From the NCBI RefSeq assembly GCF_042242105.1, contig NC_092013.1, positions 9,384,618 through 9,448,617 on the forward strand: a stretch of 64,000 bases of DNA, read 5' to 3'. Positions 36,670-55,000 of the stretch are shown in pieces (the first letter of the stretch is position 1; each line of letters opens with the position of its first letter). Under the pieces are notes generated by a model. That model was not told the origin of the DNA. It was given only the letters and a program-made list of their open reading frames with translations, and searched no databases. The stretch is from Pempheris klunzingeri (taxonomy: Eukaryota; Chordata; Actinopteri; Acropomatiformes; Pempheridae). Position numbers and translations under genes: made by a program.

Positions 36670-36985
36670 ACTTATTCGCTTCCTGAGAAAATTGGTAGCA
36701 CTCTCATCATCTGTGCAGTGAATGTGAAGCCAACAGCTGGTTAGCTTAGCTTAGATCTGCCAAAAGATAACAAAATCAGCCCTCTAAAGCTCATCAATTA
36801 ACACATTATATGTTGTTTTTTTTCTCTTAAATCCAAACAAAAACCAAAGCTTAAACATGACAGCTGTCATTTTTGCACTGATTTTCTGTGCTTTGGTTTT
36901 AGTATGCTTCGGTTTGCTACCTTTACTGTACAGAAGTGAGAGTGGTATCAATCTTCTCATCGAGAAAGTGAAAATGTCATGAAAA
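36670..36985. mobile_element. TTAGCTTAGC fold-back repeat, short copy
   Basis: Contains TTAGCTTAGCTTAG, ATAACAAAATCAGC and CTCTAAAGCTCATCAATTAA, in the same order and orientation as 38655-39240. Its right end, GTGGTATCAATCTTCTCATC, mirrors the left-hand block of that copy. A diverged or internally deleted copy. Confidence 0.65.
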
Positions 36986-36995
36986 ACATCATGGA

Positions 36996-37020
36996 AGATG
37001 ATGATGATGATGATGATGAT
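36996..37020. repeat. (GAT)n microsatellite
   Basis: About eight GAT triplets directly after the repeat copy at 36670-36985. Confidence 0.9.
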
Positions 37021-38654
37021 CACGTTGTTGCATGGCCAAATCAAAACGTGAGAAACCTTGGGCAGGACAAATCAATCATCCATGTGCAGTTGTAGAAGAC
37101 GCCGTATCGCTCCAAAGGCAGACAGCACTACAAACTGAGACATAGTGTAGTCTGTTATCAACAGGACAAAGTACAGCTTGAGCTTGACCTATAGCCAGCA
37201 TACAGCAGTCTGGTGATCACTTGGCACGGTGTCATATTTTGGTCATCCACACCGACTTAAATAATGAAGCAGTCATGTGTTCACGAGCAGCAGGTGTCAA
37301 CACTCAGAGAGCCTGAAAGAGCTGCAGCTGCTCTCCACTTCAAAATAATTACTGGTGTCCATCAGCAGCAGAGCTGACTTTGAAAAGTTTGGACTGCAGA
37401 TCACATTTCCTAATAATTATCATTTACATATGGCGGTGGGACAAAAATGGACTTGTTTCCGTGTTTGGTTTGACACCACTGACAATCACTTAATCACTCA
37501 AATAGTTGAAATTATTTTCTGAGGGTTGAGTTGCTCTCTTGGCAACAAGAATAGTGTTTTCAGGTGGTGAATTTTCAGTTTTGATGTCAAGATTTCCACA
37601 GAATTTTACACAGAGATGGAGTAGATGTAACCCTAAGATTTTTTAAAGGTAGTATAAATTCACCTTAAATTTAACTCACGAATTTAATTCACAAATTTAA
37701 CTAATTTATAATGCAACTTTCAAAAACAAAGTTACAATGTGCTTTATGATACAAATATAATAAAAATGAAAAAGTGATTAGAACGTTGATTAGAAACAAA
37801 TCACAATTTTGGCGAGTGAGCAGGAAATACCACATGCAAACAGTGAATAAGGAAATAAATTGTGTTTTCTTCTCTATTTTTACACAACCAAACATAACCG
37901 ACAGAGACAGATGTGCTAAACTACATATTGGAGTGAAAAGAATGATAAGGGATGTTTTTTAGAGAGGTGAGTTTGCTACAAAGACTGAATGATGGGGTTA
38001 GACTGTCTGTCCTCACTAAAAAAGAAAAGTAATTTCAGTCTGAACAACCAACAGGTTCTGATGATGGCTTTTGGTAGAGGCCCAAACTATTGAGGACAGC
38101 TGTCACAGGCGGCAGTGCAATATGAAAAACAATCTTTTTTGAGTTGAAGTGCCAGAAAAGATTAGGTTGGAGACTCGGGTCAGCAGAGGTGTCTTATTAG
38201 TCTGGGCCTGAGGGTCCCAAGCGGAGAAGGATTTGATGCCGAGCACATTCTCACAACCATTGTTAACGCTGTGGGAAAAAAACGAGTCAGGACTTACGGT
38301 GGTTGTACGGCAGCTCAGGTGGGTTTAGGTCGAGCTCGAGGTGGCGGGAAGACATCCAGCTGGAGTCAGTCTCAACCAGGCAGCAGAGGCAGAGATGCAA
38401 GCCTCAACCTGAATGTCAGGAAGGAAAACAGAGGCAGAGCCGAGCGCCAGTGAGTTGGCAAAAAGTAGGAAATGTTGTGCGATGTGTCGAGATTATGAAT
38501 GTAGAAAGAAGATCAGATCAGATCAGAGGCTTCTTCATGATAAATGATGAGTTCAGAGACACGAAGGATGGAAACAATGAGCGCACACATCCAGAAACCC
38601 TCCGGTCTGGTGGTTGACGGTATTAAAGGCTTTGAAATAATTGACGACTGAGGA

Positions 38655-39240
38655 CAATGAAGCCGTTTAAAAGAATAGCTCAACCTTTTGCCAAATTCAC
38701 TTGGTAGCTTTCTTGTTGAGGATTAGAGGAGAAGACTGATACCACTGTTATATTAGCACAGCACAGCCTGTTAGCTTAGCTTAGCTTAGCTTAGCACAAG
38801 GACTGAAAACAGTGGGAAACAGCTAGCCTGGCTCTTGATTAAAGTAACAAAATCAGCAGACTAAAAACTCTAAAGCTCACTAAGTAACATGTTAAATGTC
38901 ATTTGTTTTATCGTTACAGTTGTGTTTTTTACGGTGCCAGACTATTTCCTGGCCAGGAGCAGTAATTTCAAGAAGAAGACTTCAAGAAGTTTCTGCTAGT
39001 AGCCGAGCAATAAGCACACAATGTGAGCTCTAACGTACAGCTGCAGGCTCCTGGTAGGTATATTTTGTTACTTCGCCAATTAGCTGTTTCCCCCATTTCC
39101 TGTCTTTGTGCTAAGCTACGCTAACCGGCTGCTGGCTGTAGCTTCACGTTTGCCGTACGGACAAGAGAGCTGTATCAATCTAATCATCAAATTATCTGCA
39201 AGGAAGCAAACAGTTCTCAAAATGTCAAATTGTATTAACC
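38655..39240. mobile_element. Fold-back element with long inverted arms
   Basis: The left arm (about 38655-38850) reads through GAAGACTGATACC, TTAGCTTAGC repeats, GGGAAACAGCTAGC and AAGTAACAAAAT. The right arm (about 39055-39240) carries the reverse complement of the same ordered blocks: TTTTGTTACTTCGCC, AGCTGTTTCCCCC, GCTAAGCTACGCTAAC and TGTATCAATC. No coding sequence. A fragment of the same family is recognisable near 41870-41960. Confidence 0.75.
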
Positions 39241-41610
39241 GTGTGCACTGACAGGAACAAAGACAGCTTGAAGCCAAATCATCTGCACTTTGATTAAACT
39301 GACAGAGGAGGAAGGTAACAATCAGTCACTCAGGCTTTAACACATCGTAGTGTGTTACAACAGTGGACAGCTGCCTTTATAAACACGTTCAGAGGGGGAT
39401 TAACCTTTGACTTTTAACATTCTGACGTCCAGACGTAACAGATTCTTTGGGCATGAAGCAAAGGCAACATCCACATCGCTCACTGCTGCTGCCAAATGCT
39501 AATCATTAAGTTTCTCCTCTTTTGATTCCCCTGCAGCACATTTAATTAAACCCTTATTTGATGACCTGATGGTGCTAAAATGTTAAACGATGTACTTTGG
39601 CTGACTCAATCAGCTTTATTGCAACATGGCATTAAGTAATAACAGAACAGAGGCTCCTCAACAACATCACAGATTTGATGGACTAGACTGGTTAACGTTT
39701 TCACACCATTAACAATCCTGTGATTACTTCCTGTTTTGATCAGAGCATATGTAGACTTGAGGGAAAGAGTCACATGTTTGAGCTTAAAGGGTCACTCTCG
39801 ACCTTGGAAATAGCTTGGCAAATAATTCTCAGCACAAGATCCACGTACTAGAGATTTTTGAGGCTTTCGGCCACATATCATGGCCCTCCTCAGAGTGAGA
39901 GGATACGTTTTTTGGAAAGTAAAACAGCAGTGAAAGATTTTATGGAGATTTTTCTGTAACGTAAGGAAAGTAATTTATTTAAAGTTGATAATGCGATAAT
40001 TTCACAGGATAAGCGGTAAAGATAACGGATAAACGAATGTGCCATGAACCCAAATATATAACGCTGCATGATTAATTCTGTATATCCTAATGATGACAGT
40101 GTTTCATCTCTCCCTTCATGGCCTTGACAATTTGTCAAGTTATCTAAGAACAGGAAACTTTATTTATTCAAGAATCAATCAGATAGAGAGGCCGCTTCAC
40201 TTTTAAAAGCTTTGACTATTTCATCATCTCCTGGTACAGTTTGGCTCTGACCTGAAATGTTTAGTGACTGAGTAAATATTGCAGTATGATTGTGGGCAAT
40301 CATACTGATTGTGGAAGTGAGCTTCAACCCACAAGCACATGGCAAATTTTATATACTGTATTGAAAATGACTGATACTGCACACTTACAGGTGCTGTTCA
40401 GGGTCACTTTTAAAGGGACAAAATACATAGACATTGATTCTGCACCCTGAATCATGAATTGGAAAAGGTTTAAGAACACTTAATATCAAAAAGGCCAAAC
40501 AGTGCCAGAATGTTAGCAAAGGATACTAAAGTGCAGCGTTTCCTAATATAGAATGAATTTTGTTTCATGAACGCTTCAATTACTCTCTGCGATCATCTGA
40601 AGTGCTCCAGTGTCTGGGTTTCTATCACTGAGGCATGTGCTGTCCTGTTTTTAATCACCACCCCCTGCAGCAGCAAGAGGGCTTCAAACCTGCACTGTCC
40701 TGTTTCCAAACTCCTGACAGACAAAAATACCAACCTGTAATACACAGCTACAAATCATAAAATGAGCACAGAAAATCACTGTTTTTGGTACAGACTTTGA
40801 TTTGGACTTCTCAAAGATCCTTATCAGACACGTCTCGATGTTGGAGATAATATAACAGGTCTTTTGTTTTTTTTTGGTTTTTTTTATATGGCATGTAGGA
40901 GCAACACCAGCTGAGGTCAATTTGTGGTTTTAAATAAGTGAATTTAATTTTTACATAAGAGAACTAATGGTAAAAATGTATTAAAACACGTGAGTTAATC
41001 AAACAAGTTTAAAGTGTTTTTGACTGAACAAAAATTCTTAGATGTGATTGCCATCCCTTTACATTTGAACACTCAATTTTCAAATTAATGCAAAACACCA
41101 AGGCCCTGCCTCGTGAAGCAGGATTAGACAAGAGGGCTGGATAACTGCGCTCAGTAAAATGTAGGACATGGACTGAGGTTAAGAAGAGCTGTTCTGGGTG
41201 CAGTTATCCAGCTGCAGTCCTAGTGAGAAAGGCCCTGAAATAACTGCGATGCAAAATGCAGCGTATAGTCCACAATCAACCAAACTCAATGCTAAATTTT
41301 CGTTTTACTAAAAGAATTTACAGCTTTACAGGAAATCCAAAACATCACTTAAAGCAAAAGAAACTGAAGAATAAAAAATTATTTTAAAAAAAAGTGATGA
41401 AAAACACTTCATTAGTCCCCTTTTGCTGTCTCTGAACTAAGGAATGAAATGCATAAATTATGTGAGCCCACAAACTCAAACCCTCTATCGGATAATGATG
41501 TAAATGTTTGTCCATTAATACCAGAAACATCCGGTGGAGCAACAAGGCACAGCTCAGAGCGGCAGCATCATCCTCCCTGTGCAGGTGACCGTATGAGACC
41601 ATTATTTCAG

Positions 41611-41616
41611 TTTATT
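41611..41616 (-). terminator. Candidate METTL1 poly(A) signal
   Basis: AATAAA on the minus strand only 22 bases past the METTL1 stop codon; if used, the 3' UTR would be about 40-50 bases. More distal signals cannot be excluded. Confidence 0.35.
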
Positions 41617-41637
41617 ACATGTCCAAACTGTTTGGTC

Positions 41638-47648
<6,011 letters not shown>

Positions 47649-47782
47649 GGTGGATTAAAGTAAGAGAAGATACTCCCAACAACGTTCAAGTCTGTCGCCG
47701 TATTATTGATTTAAAACACAAATTCTTATGAATGTTGCTGCAGTCACGTTTGTTTCTAGTTGGTTTCCTCGTCGCGGCGTTT

Positions 47783-47790
47783 TGACGTCA
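47783..47790. promoter_or_regulatory. CRE-like palindrome upstream of METTL1
   Basis: TGACGTCA, the full CREB/ATF consensus palindrome, 135 bases upstream of the METTL1 ATG and within CpG-richer DNA (CGTCGCGGCG adjacent). No TATA box is evident, consistent with a housekeeping promoter. The same octamer at 41742-41749 is inside METTL1 coding sequence and probably incidental. Confidence 0.5.
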
Positions 47791-48159
47791 TCACCACGCG
47801 TCTTCTCAGGTTTGTTAGCAACAGTAACCAAGTACTTTTAGTACTAAGTGCAGTACTTAACAACACATACTTGTAGTTTACTGTTTTCTTTTAATGCCGC
47901 GTTATACTTTTGTACTTCACTGCATTGATTTGATAACTTTAGGTACTTTAATTGAGAAAATACAAAACATGAAGGTGCTTTTAAAATATGAAGTTCGGAT
48001 AGATTAAAGTGTGGCCTGTAACAATATATTAACCTCTTAAGACCCGAGCTCTTGTTTGATATGCATTTTTTATTTCTCCTTGCTATTTGGGCTTATTGGA
48101 CCCTGATAAGTATAAAACCTAAGCATCATCTTTTTACATGGTGTAATTCTGTCCACATA

Positions 48160-48863
48160 CACTACTCACAAAAAGTTAGGGATATTCGACTTTCAGGTGA
48201 AATATATGGAAAATGTAAAAAGTGAATGCTACAGTGATATTATATCATGGAAGTAGGGCATTTAAGTAGAAGCATGCAATGGTAATTTTATTCATCTTAA
48301 ACAATTTATTTGAAGAAAATCTAACAACAGCGGTAGGTATACCACAACAAAAAATTTTCGGTGCCTCAATAAATTGGGATGTGGCCAAAGGACGTCCACT
48401 CCTCTCCTTTCTGTGACTCTTCCAGTCTCTGTATCACTGTTACAACCTCCTGATGACACTCTGTGACCCTCTAAGCTCAGTGAACACCTCCGTCTGAGGA
48501 CTTCCTGTTTGAAGCCTCCAGTGGCGAGGTGCTGCTGATCAATTGTTAGGTGTCGTCTTGGTCTCATGATGTCAGAATGTGAACAGCTTGATGAGGAGGA
48601 CTGTTTAAATACCAATTCTAACTGAAGCAGGAAATGTATTGGTCGATTCATGGATCAAACCTGTTGTGAATGTTGCTGTGAAGCTTCTTGTTAGAGAACA
48701 GCAACTTGTGCAAAAAGTACTGAGACACTGAACAGTTGGACATGTGCATTCAAAAGTTTAGAGAAGGTCACATTAAGTTCACATGGAAAGTTTAGAATGC
48801 ATTTTAGGTTCATCCTGAAATTTCACCTGAAAGCCGAATATCCCTAACTTTTTGTGAGCAGTG
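48160..48863. mobile_element. Tc1-like element nested in the piggyBac-like MITE
   Basis: Terminal inverted repeats (CACTACTCACAAAAAGTTAG at left; its near-perfect inverse at right) extend for about 45 bp with two or three mismatches and are bordered by TA on both sides (48158-48159, 48864-48865). At 704 bp it is internally deleted. The host bases outside, GTCCACA and TGTGGAC, show it landed at the centre of a palindrome. Confidence 0.85.
48380..48567 (-). pseudogene. Remnant of Tc1-like transposase N-terminus
   Basis: Reads MRPRRHLTIDQQHLATGGFK and, further on, DTETGRVTERRG: the opening and the helix-turn-helix boundary of a Tc1/mariner transposase DNA-binding domain. The intervening residues have drifted, and the whole DDE catalytic domain is absent, so it cannot make an active enzyme. 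It lies inside the 704-bp nested element. Confidence 0.65.
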
Positions 48864-49219
48864 TATGTGGACAATCAGTCTTAATTTCCAGAAAACACAA
48901 TAAAGTCACCTTTGTGCAAAACTCTTTATTTCCACCCTGAACATAGCAGTTTTTTTCCCTGACTGCTTTTGCATGTATTTATAACACATACAAAACATAT
49001 TTTGAACATGTTTTGAAAATCACGGTGCAAAAAACAATATGAAATATCAACAATTTTGCCCACATACATGTCCATATGGCCTCAGCTAAGCAGAATTAAC
49101 TACTATGGTGATATAACCCAAAATGTGATGTCCACGCATGTGTATGCCAGGTCTTAAGAGGTTAAAGTAGAGTTGAAACAATTTGGTGTTCATCTTTTAC
49201 TTTCTCTATTTATCTGTAC

Positions 49220-49300
49220 AAATTTCTGCCCTTATGCTGCTGCAAAAGCCAAATTACCCCCTGGAGATCAATATAGGCTTAATTTATCTTATCTTAATTG
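49220..49300 (+). mobile_element. LINE-like 3' tail
   Basis: AAATTACCCCCTGGAGATCA followed by TTATCTTATCTT matches the usual 'ATTTCCCC…GGGATCAATAAAGTATCTATCT' ending of fish LINEs. It lies just outside the right TTAA of the piggyBac-like element. Confidence 0.5.
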
Positions 49301-51363
49301 ATTAGATTGGATTGGACATAGATTATCTATCTTGTTTATGTTTATGTCAATTTCATGTAAAAATGAACAAAATCTTCTGCTAAATCACTACAACTACAGT
49401 ACTACATTTAAATTTCATTTTCACTGAAAGCATCAAAAATAAAAGCTTACTATGAAGGGACAAATGCATCAGCTCCTTGTTATCTGTTGGGTTATTACTG
49501 ATATAAAAAGCCATCTCTCTCGTGATCATGCAACCATTTCGGGGGTCCTGACCCTCAGGTCGGGTACTGCTGTGATGCTAATTTTAACTACTTGTTATAC
49601 TGTTAGGTTACTAATACAGCACAAATGTAATCATCAGAAATCAGCGAATGTTTAGTGTGTCTGAGATGTAAATCTGCAGCCATCAGAAAAATGTAGGAAA
49701 GTACATAATTTTATGAGAAGAAATATAACATAGTCAAGTCAATAGATAAGTGCAGTACTTTCAGATATAAACACTGGTGCTGAGTAATCAGGCTGTATAC
49801 ACTGTAGTATTTACCAGTGGTGGAAAAAAGTACTTTTTGTATTTACCCACACTGTACGTACAAATTTAGATATTTAAGTATTTCATTCAATTATATGCTA
49901 CTGTGTACTCTACAATATGATACTTTGTACTTCACTACATTTGTCTGACAGCTTTTATTCCTTTGCAGATTCAGATTAATGATACACAATATAATCAACC
50001 AATAAATTATGATATTATTATGTCAATAAAACTTTATGAATCCCTGGGATGAAATCACAAACTACCCAATAGTCTATTAAGTCATTTAAATCAGCGCCAC
50101 CTTTACCAGCTGCAACATTAAAGTGATGAACACATTAATGTATCAATAATTGTAATCCAATTATACAATAAATTCTGCATAATGGAAAAATTGTACTTGT
50201 GATATTTCTATTTGATTTCTATACTATGGTATTATGATTTTTTACTTAAATGTATTATCTGACTACTTCTTCAACCCTTAGTTTTTAGTTCAAAGCCCAC
50301 ATTATCTAGTATTTCTAGTTTTTCCTACAATCAGTTATAATTAGTATTACAGTTGATGCATAACATTTAAGTTTGTCACTTGTTTGGCACTTGTTTGTGA
50401 GAGTAACAGCCCCAACAACCCCAAGGGAGCAAAGTGTCGTGTGTTTCATGCTTTTGCTGTTGTTAAAATAGAGTGAATCTAATAGAAACTGTAGCCCTGT
50501 AGAAATGAAACTTCACCTCATGATTTTTAGTCTCCAAACAGCCTCACAGCCAGTGATCACTTTCGCTGCGCTGTCTCTGTTATACAGAAATGCTGCAGTT
50601 CCCTGCGGGCATCTTCGGAGTCAGCTCTAATATCCCTCTCAGTTCACTCTGTTGAGAGCGTGGTGTCACATTAAAGTCCCCTCCTGGTTTGAGGCTTTAT
50701 GTCTGCTGTAAACTGAAACCATATCTCCTTGTCTCTCTCTCTATGGGATTTATAAATCTTTCAGATGCAGTTTGGAAATACACTGCAGGCTAACAGGATG
50801 TGAATTGATTTTTAGTTTCTAGATATTTATAAATTCTCTTTTTATTTGATAGTTGATAGTGCGGACTGACAGTCCTTTGGCATGTCTGTAAGGTTATTAG
50901 ATTTTATCTGCAAAAATTTGACTGGATGCTGGTTTGTGTTTCAGCAGGAGAAAAAAAAATGCCCACCATCGGACAAAATAGCTAAAAGCATCAGTAGAAT
51001 AATATTCAGATCTTTATATGAAAAAAACACTGTCTGCTATTGTTTTTGATAGACATAAAATCGCCTTCTTTGTCTTTATCTTCCCTCAAACCGCCTGTCT
51101 TTCACATTATAAGTGTCTAACAATGATTTTGAGTTATGTATTGATAGGGAATGATGTGAAGTGCAGTATCCTCATAATGTCATCTGTGTGGGGTGGAGGA
51201 AGTTTTAAATAATAGAGAATGACATTATTTCATTTGTGAGATTTCTGTTAATCCCGACAGGAAAAAATCTGATTCACATTTATCAGGAGTTGTTTTTTGC
51301 TAAAAGAGCCTAAAAACGAGACAAAACCAAGCACAACGTCTTCTTTTGGGATCGACAAAGTCT

Positions 51364-51369
51364 TTTATT
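51364..51369 (-). terminator. Candidate MARCHF9 poly(A) signal
   Basis: AATAAA on the minus strand about 635 bases past the MARCHF9 stop. Two more AATAAA matches lie at 51417-51422 and 51432-51437, so the choice is arbitrary. Confidence 0.3.
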
Positions 51370-52003
51370 ACAAAACACGAAATGTACTTCAAGGGTATAT
51401 TTTAAGCAATTGTGTCTTTATTGTTGTAACTTTTATTGGGCATTTGTACTGTTGGATCCATCAGTGTTGCTTCAAGTGAAAGCCTTCGGGAACACACTGA
51501 ATAAATTAGGGGGGCTGGGGCCGTTGTAACGGTGGTCACATGAGTAGGAACACAATCAGTTATTCGCTATTACAAATCCAAATTCAACAGATTCACATTC
51601 ATTTTATTTTTTTCTTTAGAAACCAAAAAAGAAAACCCCAAAAAAACAAAGTGACATTTTGTAACATCAGTCATGGTGGTAGAAAATGTTTAATAGCTTT
51701 AAGAATTAAAGCCTTTTGTTTTTGAAAATTAATAAATGTTTTCTTATTTCTCATGTCTTCACAGTCTTTGTCTTTAAAGACAATGAAGATAAAACTTCAG
51801 TGTTCTCCCTTTGCCCAAATCTCAGAGGCATTTCTCGTTGTCCACTTTGAGCTCAGGGAGAATCTGAATATAAGAGTAGAAGTTAACGACAGTGTTAATG
51901 TAGATTTTAGGCAGGCAGATTAGGATTTTTTCAAATCAAATCCCAATCAACACTTTGGCCTCCTCCTGAAGCATCGGAGCACTTGTGTCTGCAGAGGCCA
52001 GCC

Positions 52004-55000
52004 TCATACTGTGGTCACCCTCATGACCACCTCTTGGTTGGCACTGTGCAGGTTGTTGGGTCTTAACTGGCTGAGGATGTGCAAAATAGCGTAGCCACAG
52101 TGGTGGTCGAGAATAGTCCTCACGTGTCGACTCACCCTTCGTCCGCTGTCTGTGACAGTGTGAGCAGAGTTCCTGTCAACGCGGCCTTTGCTGCTACTGA
52201 TGGGGTCACCTAAGTCCTTCGCTTTCTCATAATTCAGCACTTTCCACTGCTGGTTCACAGCCTGCCAGCGCTTAAAGATCCGGTAAACAGACGACCCTTC
52301 ATGGATTATAAGGCCTGGGCATAAAGGACAAAGAGTGGGGAGGAAACAGGGTCACACATAGACAAACAATCGTTTGTTTAATGAGAATCAGGAAGTGCTA
52401 ACACAGTTATTATGAGCAATATGTTTTAAATGTACTGGGCTTATGTGTGGGTGTTTTTGACAGGTGGGTTTGGTGGGAAAAACACGAGTGATGGAAATCC
52501 CAAGAAGAAAAAGAGACAGAGACAAAATGCAAGAAATATACTTGTGAAACATGAATGAAAAAACAGAAATGTACATGGATAAATGCACCAAATTCATTTA
52601 TGTGTAAACTCTCTCCAATCGCCATATTAATGATAGTGAGTAAATTCAGCCATTTACTTGAATTAATTTAGTGAAATATACCATTTAACGCTGTCTCTTT
52701 ATTCCTGATGAATAGGACGAACTTACATATTTATTTCAGGAAATTATTAGAAAACTATGGACATATAAAATAAAGCTTTACCGCCCAAATTGGTCAAAAC
52801 AACGATCAAACATGTTAATATTCACATCTCCAGTGAAATAACAGCCTCAGTATCTGTGCCTCACCTATACAAACTATGTCCATGAAGCCGTACATGCCGT
52901 AGCATATCTGGAAGAGAAGGTCCTGCCGCTGCCATTTGGCTGATGGGCTGAGCGAAGACCACACCAACCAGGAGATGCTGGCAATGAGGAACAAAGAGCC
53001 CAGGATAATGGCTGCAATCTGCACCCTCTCAATCACAGTCAGAGAGATGGCCTGCCACTGGAAAACACAAAGCGAGACACAAAAATGGACTGAAACTCCT
53101 TCCTGTGGGCGTAAATCTCACAATGCTTCTTGATTATGCGAGATACTGTTATAGCGCTGTGTTTGTCTCCGTTTCTGGCAAAAGAAAAGAGCAGCATGCA
53201 TTCACATAGCCACGTCTCATCTCATCAACACAGAGATCTGACAATACAGGTTTGGAACCACATCAGTCTTGACTAACTCTGCCCTGCTTATTTATAGAGG
53301 CATGCATTGCTTTAACATGTCTATATCAAATCCTTCGTTTTTATTTTGGGTCTCTAACAAGCTGTGCATGCAGTTAAAGTAATGCTGAGGCAGCATGACT
53401 GAGATGAATGAAACTTCAGGTCAGTCTGAGTGTGAAGCTCTCCGCCTTCACAGTGATGTAGCGACAGTGCTTTGTCATTCACTGACTGTGTGCAGTCACT
53501 GCAGGGCTGCTCGAAAACCACGGCGTCGCCGAGCCGCTGCTGCTCACGCTCTTACACAAAATCATGAAAACCTACAACCAAGTGAGTTAGACAATTCATT
53601 CACATCAGTTCTCCAAATCTATTCTATTCATAATGTTGGTTCAGAGGCGCAGGGATTGTCTAACAGGACAGTCAACTGAAGGAGGAAGCCTCTTATCTCC
53701 TAATATCTCTGTTCCAGCTTTCACAGGCTGAAATCATTTGGTGAGACTGTCCATGTGCCACACACTTCGGTTAACTCATGTGCCAACTCTTTGAAATGTG
53801 CAGTGCCTTATAAATATGTTCCTGGCATCCTCCCATCAGTCCTTCTCACTTCTTCTTCTGCAGTTGTCCATTAAAAAAACAGTATAGATAGCTGTGTGAC
53901 AACTGAGGCGGCCTTGTACTCCCTCTTAGCTAATGAGTTTGTTCTTAGGAATTAGTGCATGTTGGCTTGATGAAATCAATCCAAAGTCCGAATGTAAACA
54001 CTGCATGGCTCCTACTGTATGCCAATACATCCACGTACGATCAATGACCACCGTTGTGATTACTATGCTTTGCTTTTCTGGGAATCACTCACTCGAATCT
54101 GGCAATGTAAAGTTTGTGCATAACCTTCTGCCATCTTGCAGGTCCAATGTCAACTACTTTTATTTGATACAAAGCTGCTCCTTTAAATGTTTGAACTCAG
54201 TGTTTATTTCCGCTGTGATCATAACGGGCGAAGAAGAGAGAGCGACCGTACCTGCAGTGGGTTTTTGGTGCTGATGGCCAGGACCTGGTACTTGAAGTAG
54301 CAGAGCTCACAGCTCCAGGAGCCCCTCTCACTGATCCAGCGGATAAGGCAGGACTGGTGGGTGCAGCGCACAGAGCCATCACAGCGACAAGCGCTCAACA
54401 GCTCCCCCTGCAGGACACAACGACAACAAGCAGCTGCATGGGACGCACAGCATCTACAGAGGCGGCTGGATGCTTTCAATCCGCCTGTCACAAGATTTGA
54501 TTTGCTGAAGGTGACGAAATAAAGGAAATCCTCAGCCTTGACAAGGTTACTGTCACAATTTATTTACTGAAGGTGCAGGATTACTTCGGGGTATTGAATT
54601 TGGTGTTTTGAGATGAACCTGAAGGTTAGTACAGAGACCAGTGACCGATTAAGACAAAAATATGAACATTATCTGACTGCTTATTACCTTCAGGTTTATA
54701 TTTTCTTAGTTTCATTTCTTTTTTTTGTGTTGCCCAACACATTTAAAGTATAGATGCATATTTGCTGTCAATGTGCAACTCCAGCTCCACTCCTGATTAG
54801 TTACATCTGTCAGAGAGAGAGACGGTTACAAAGTGACACTAAATAATAATAATAATAATAATAATAATACAGGGGTATGTCATGTAACAATATTTCACAC
54901 AGGTTTTATCACCTGTAATAAACTGTAGCTCTCTTGTAATTCTGCCATGAGTATTGGCATTAATGGTTTGATAACTGTACATAACGCCTTTTAGTTTTTT

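Larger units (their letters stand above)
31290..41610. other. CYP27B1-METTL1 intergenic region
   Basis: About 10 kb with no exon I can recognise on either strand. The left end holds the CYP27B1 promoter. It otherwise contains the GATA-motif minisatellite and CA run (34661-34783), a SINE- or LINE-like tail near 34945, a palindromic repeat family (36670-36985 and 38655-39240) and a GAT run (36996-37020). Long stretches such as 32000-34600 and 39240-41300 hold nothing I can name. Confidence 0.7.
48033..49161. mobile_element. TTAA-flanked piggyBac-like MITE
   Basis: Left terminus CCTCTTAAGACCC and right terminus GGTCTTAAGAGG are inverted copies, and each is bordered outside by TTAA (48029-48032 and 49162-49165). 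A TTAA target duplication with CCY ends is the signature of piggyBac elements. There is no transposase. A separate Tc1-like element interrupts it; without that insertion the element would be about 425 bp. Confidence 0.8.
47830..52003. other. METTL1-MARCHF9 intergenic region
   Basis: Contains the METTL1 promoter at left, a nested pair of DNA transposons (48033-49161), a LINE-like tail (49220-49300) and AT-rich DNA in which I recognise no exon (49300-51350). The right part should include MARCHF9 3' UTR. Confidence 0.7.

Noticed and set aside
31290-41610. Hidden gene between CYP27B1 and METTL1
   Set aside because: Open frames are short, mostly repeat-derived, and no chain of exons with consistent GT-AG phases or familiar protein words could be found; a non-coding RNA cannot be excluded from sequence alone.
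48292-48651. 119-codon minus-strand open frame as a possible new gene
   Set aside because: It lies wholly inside the 704-bp Tc1-like element; only its middle resembles transposase and the rest is terminal-region sequence.
53395-53679. Arg/Ala-rich 94-codon plus-strand open frame
   Set aside because: It is in MARCHF9 intron 2 on the opposite strand, with no domain, Kozak context or splice support.
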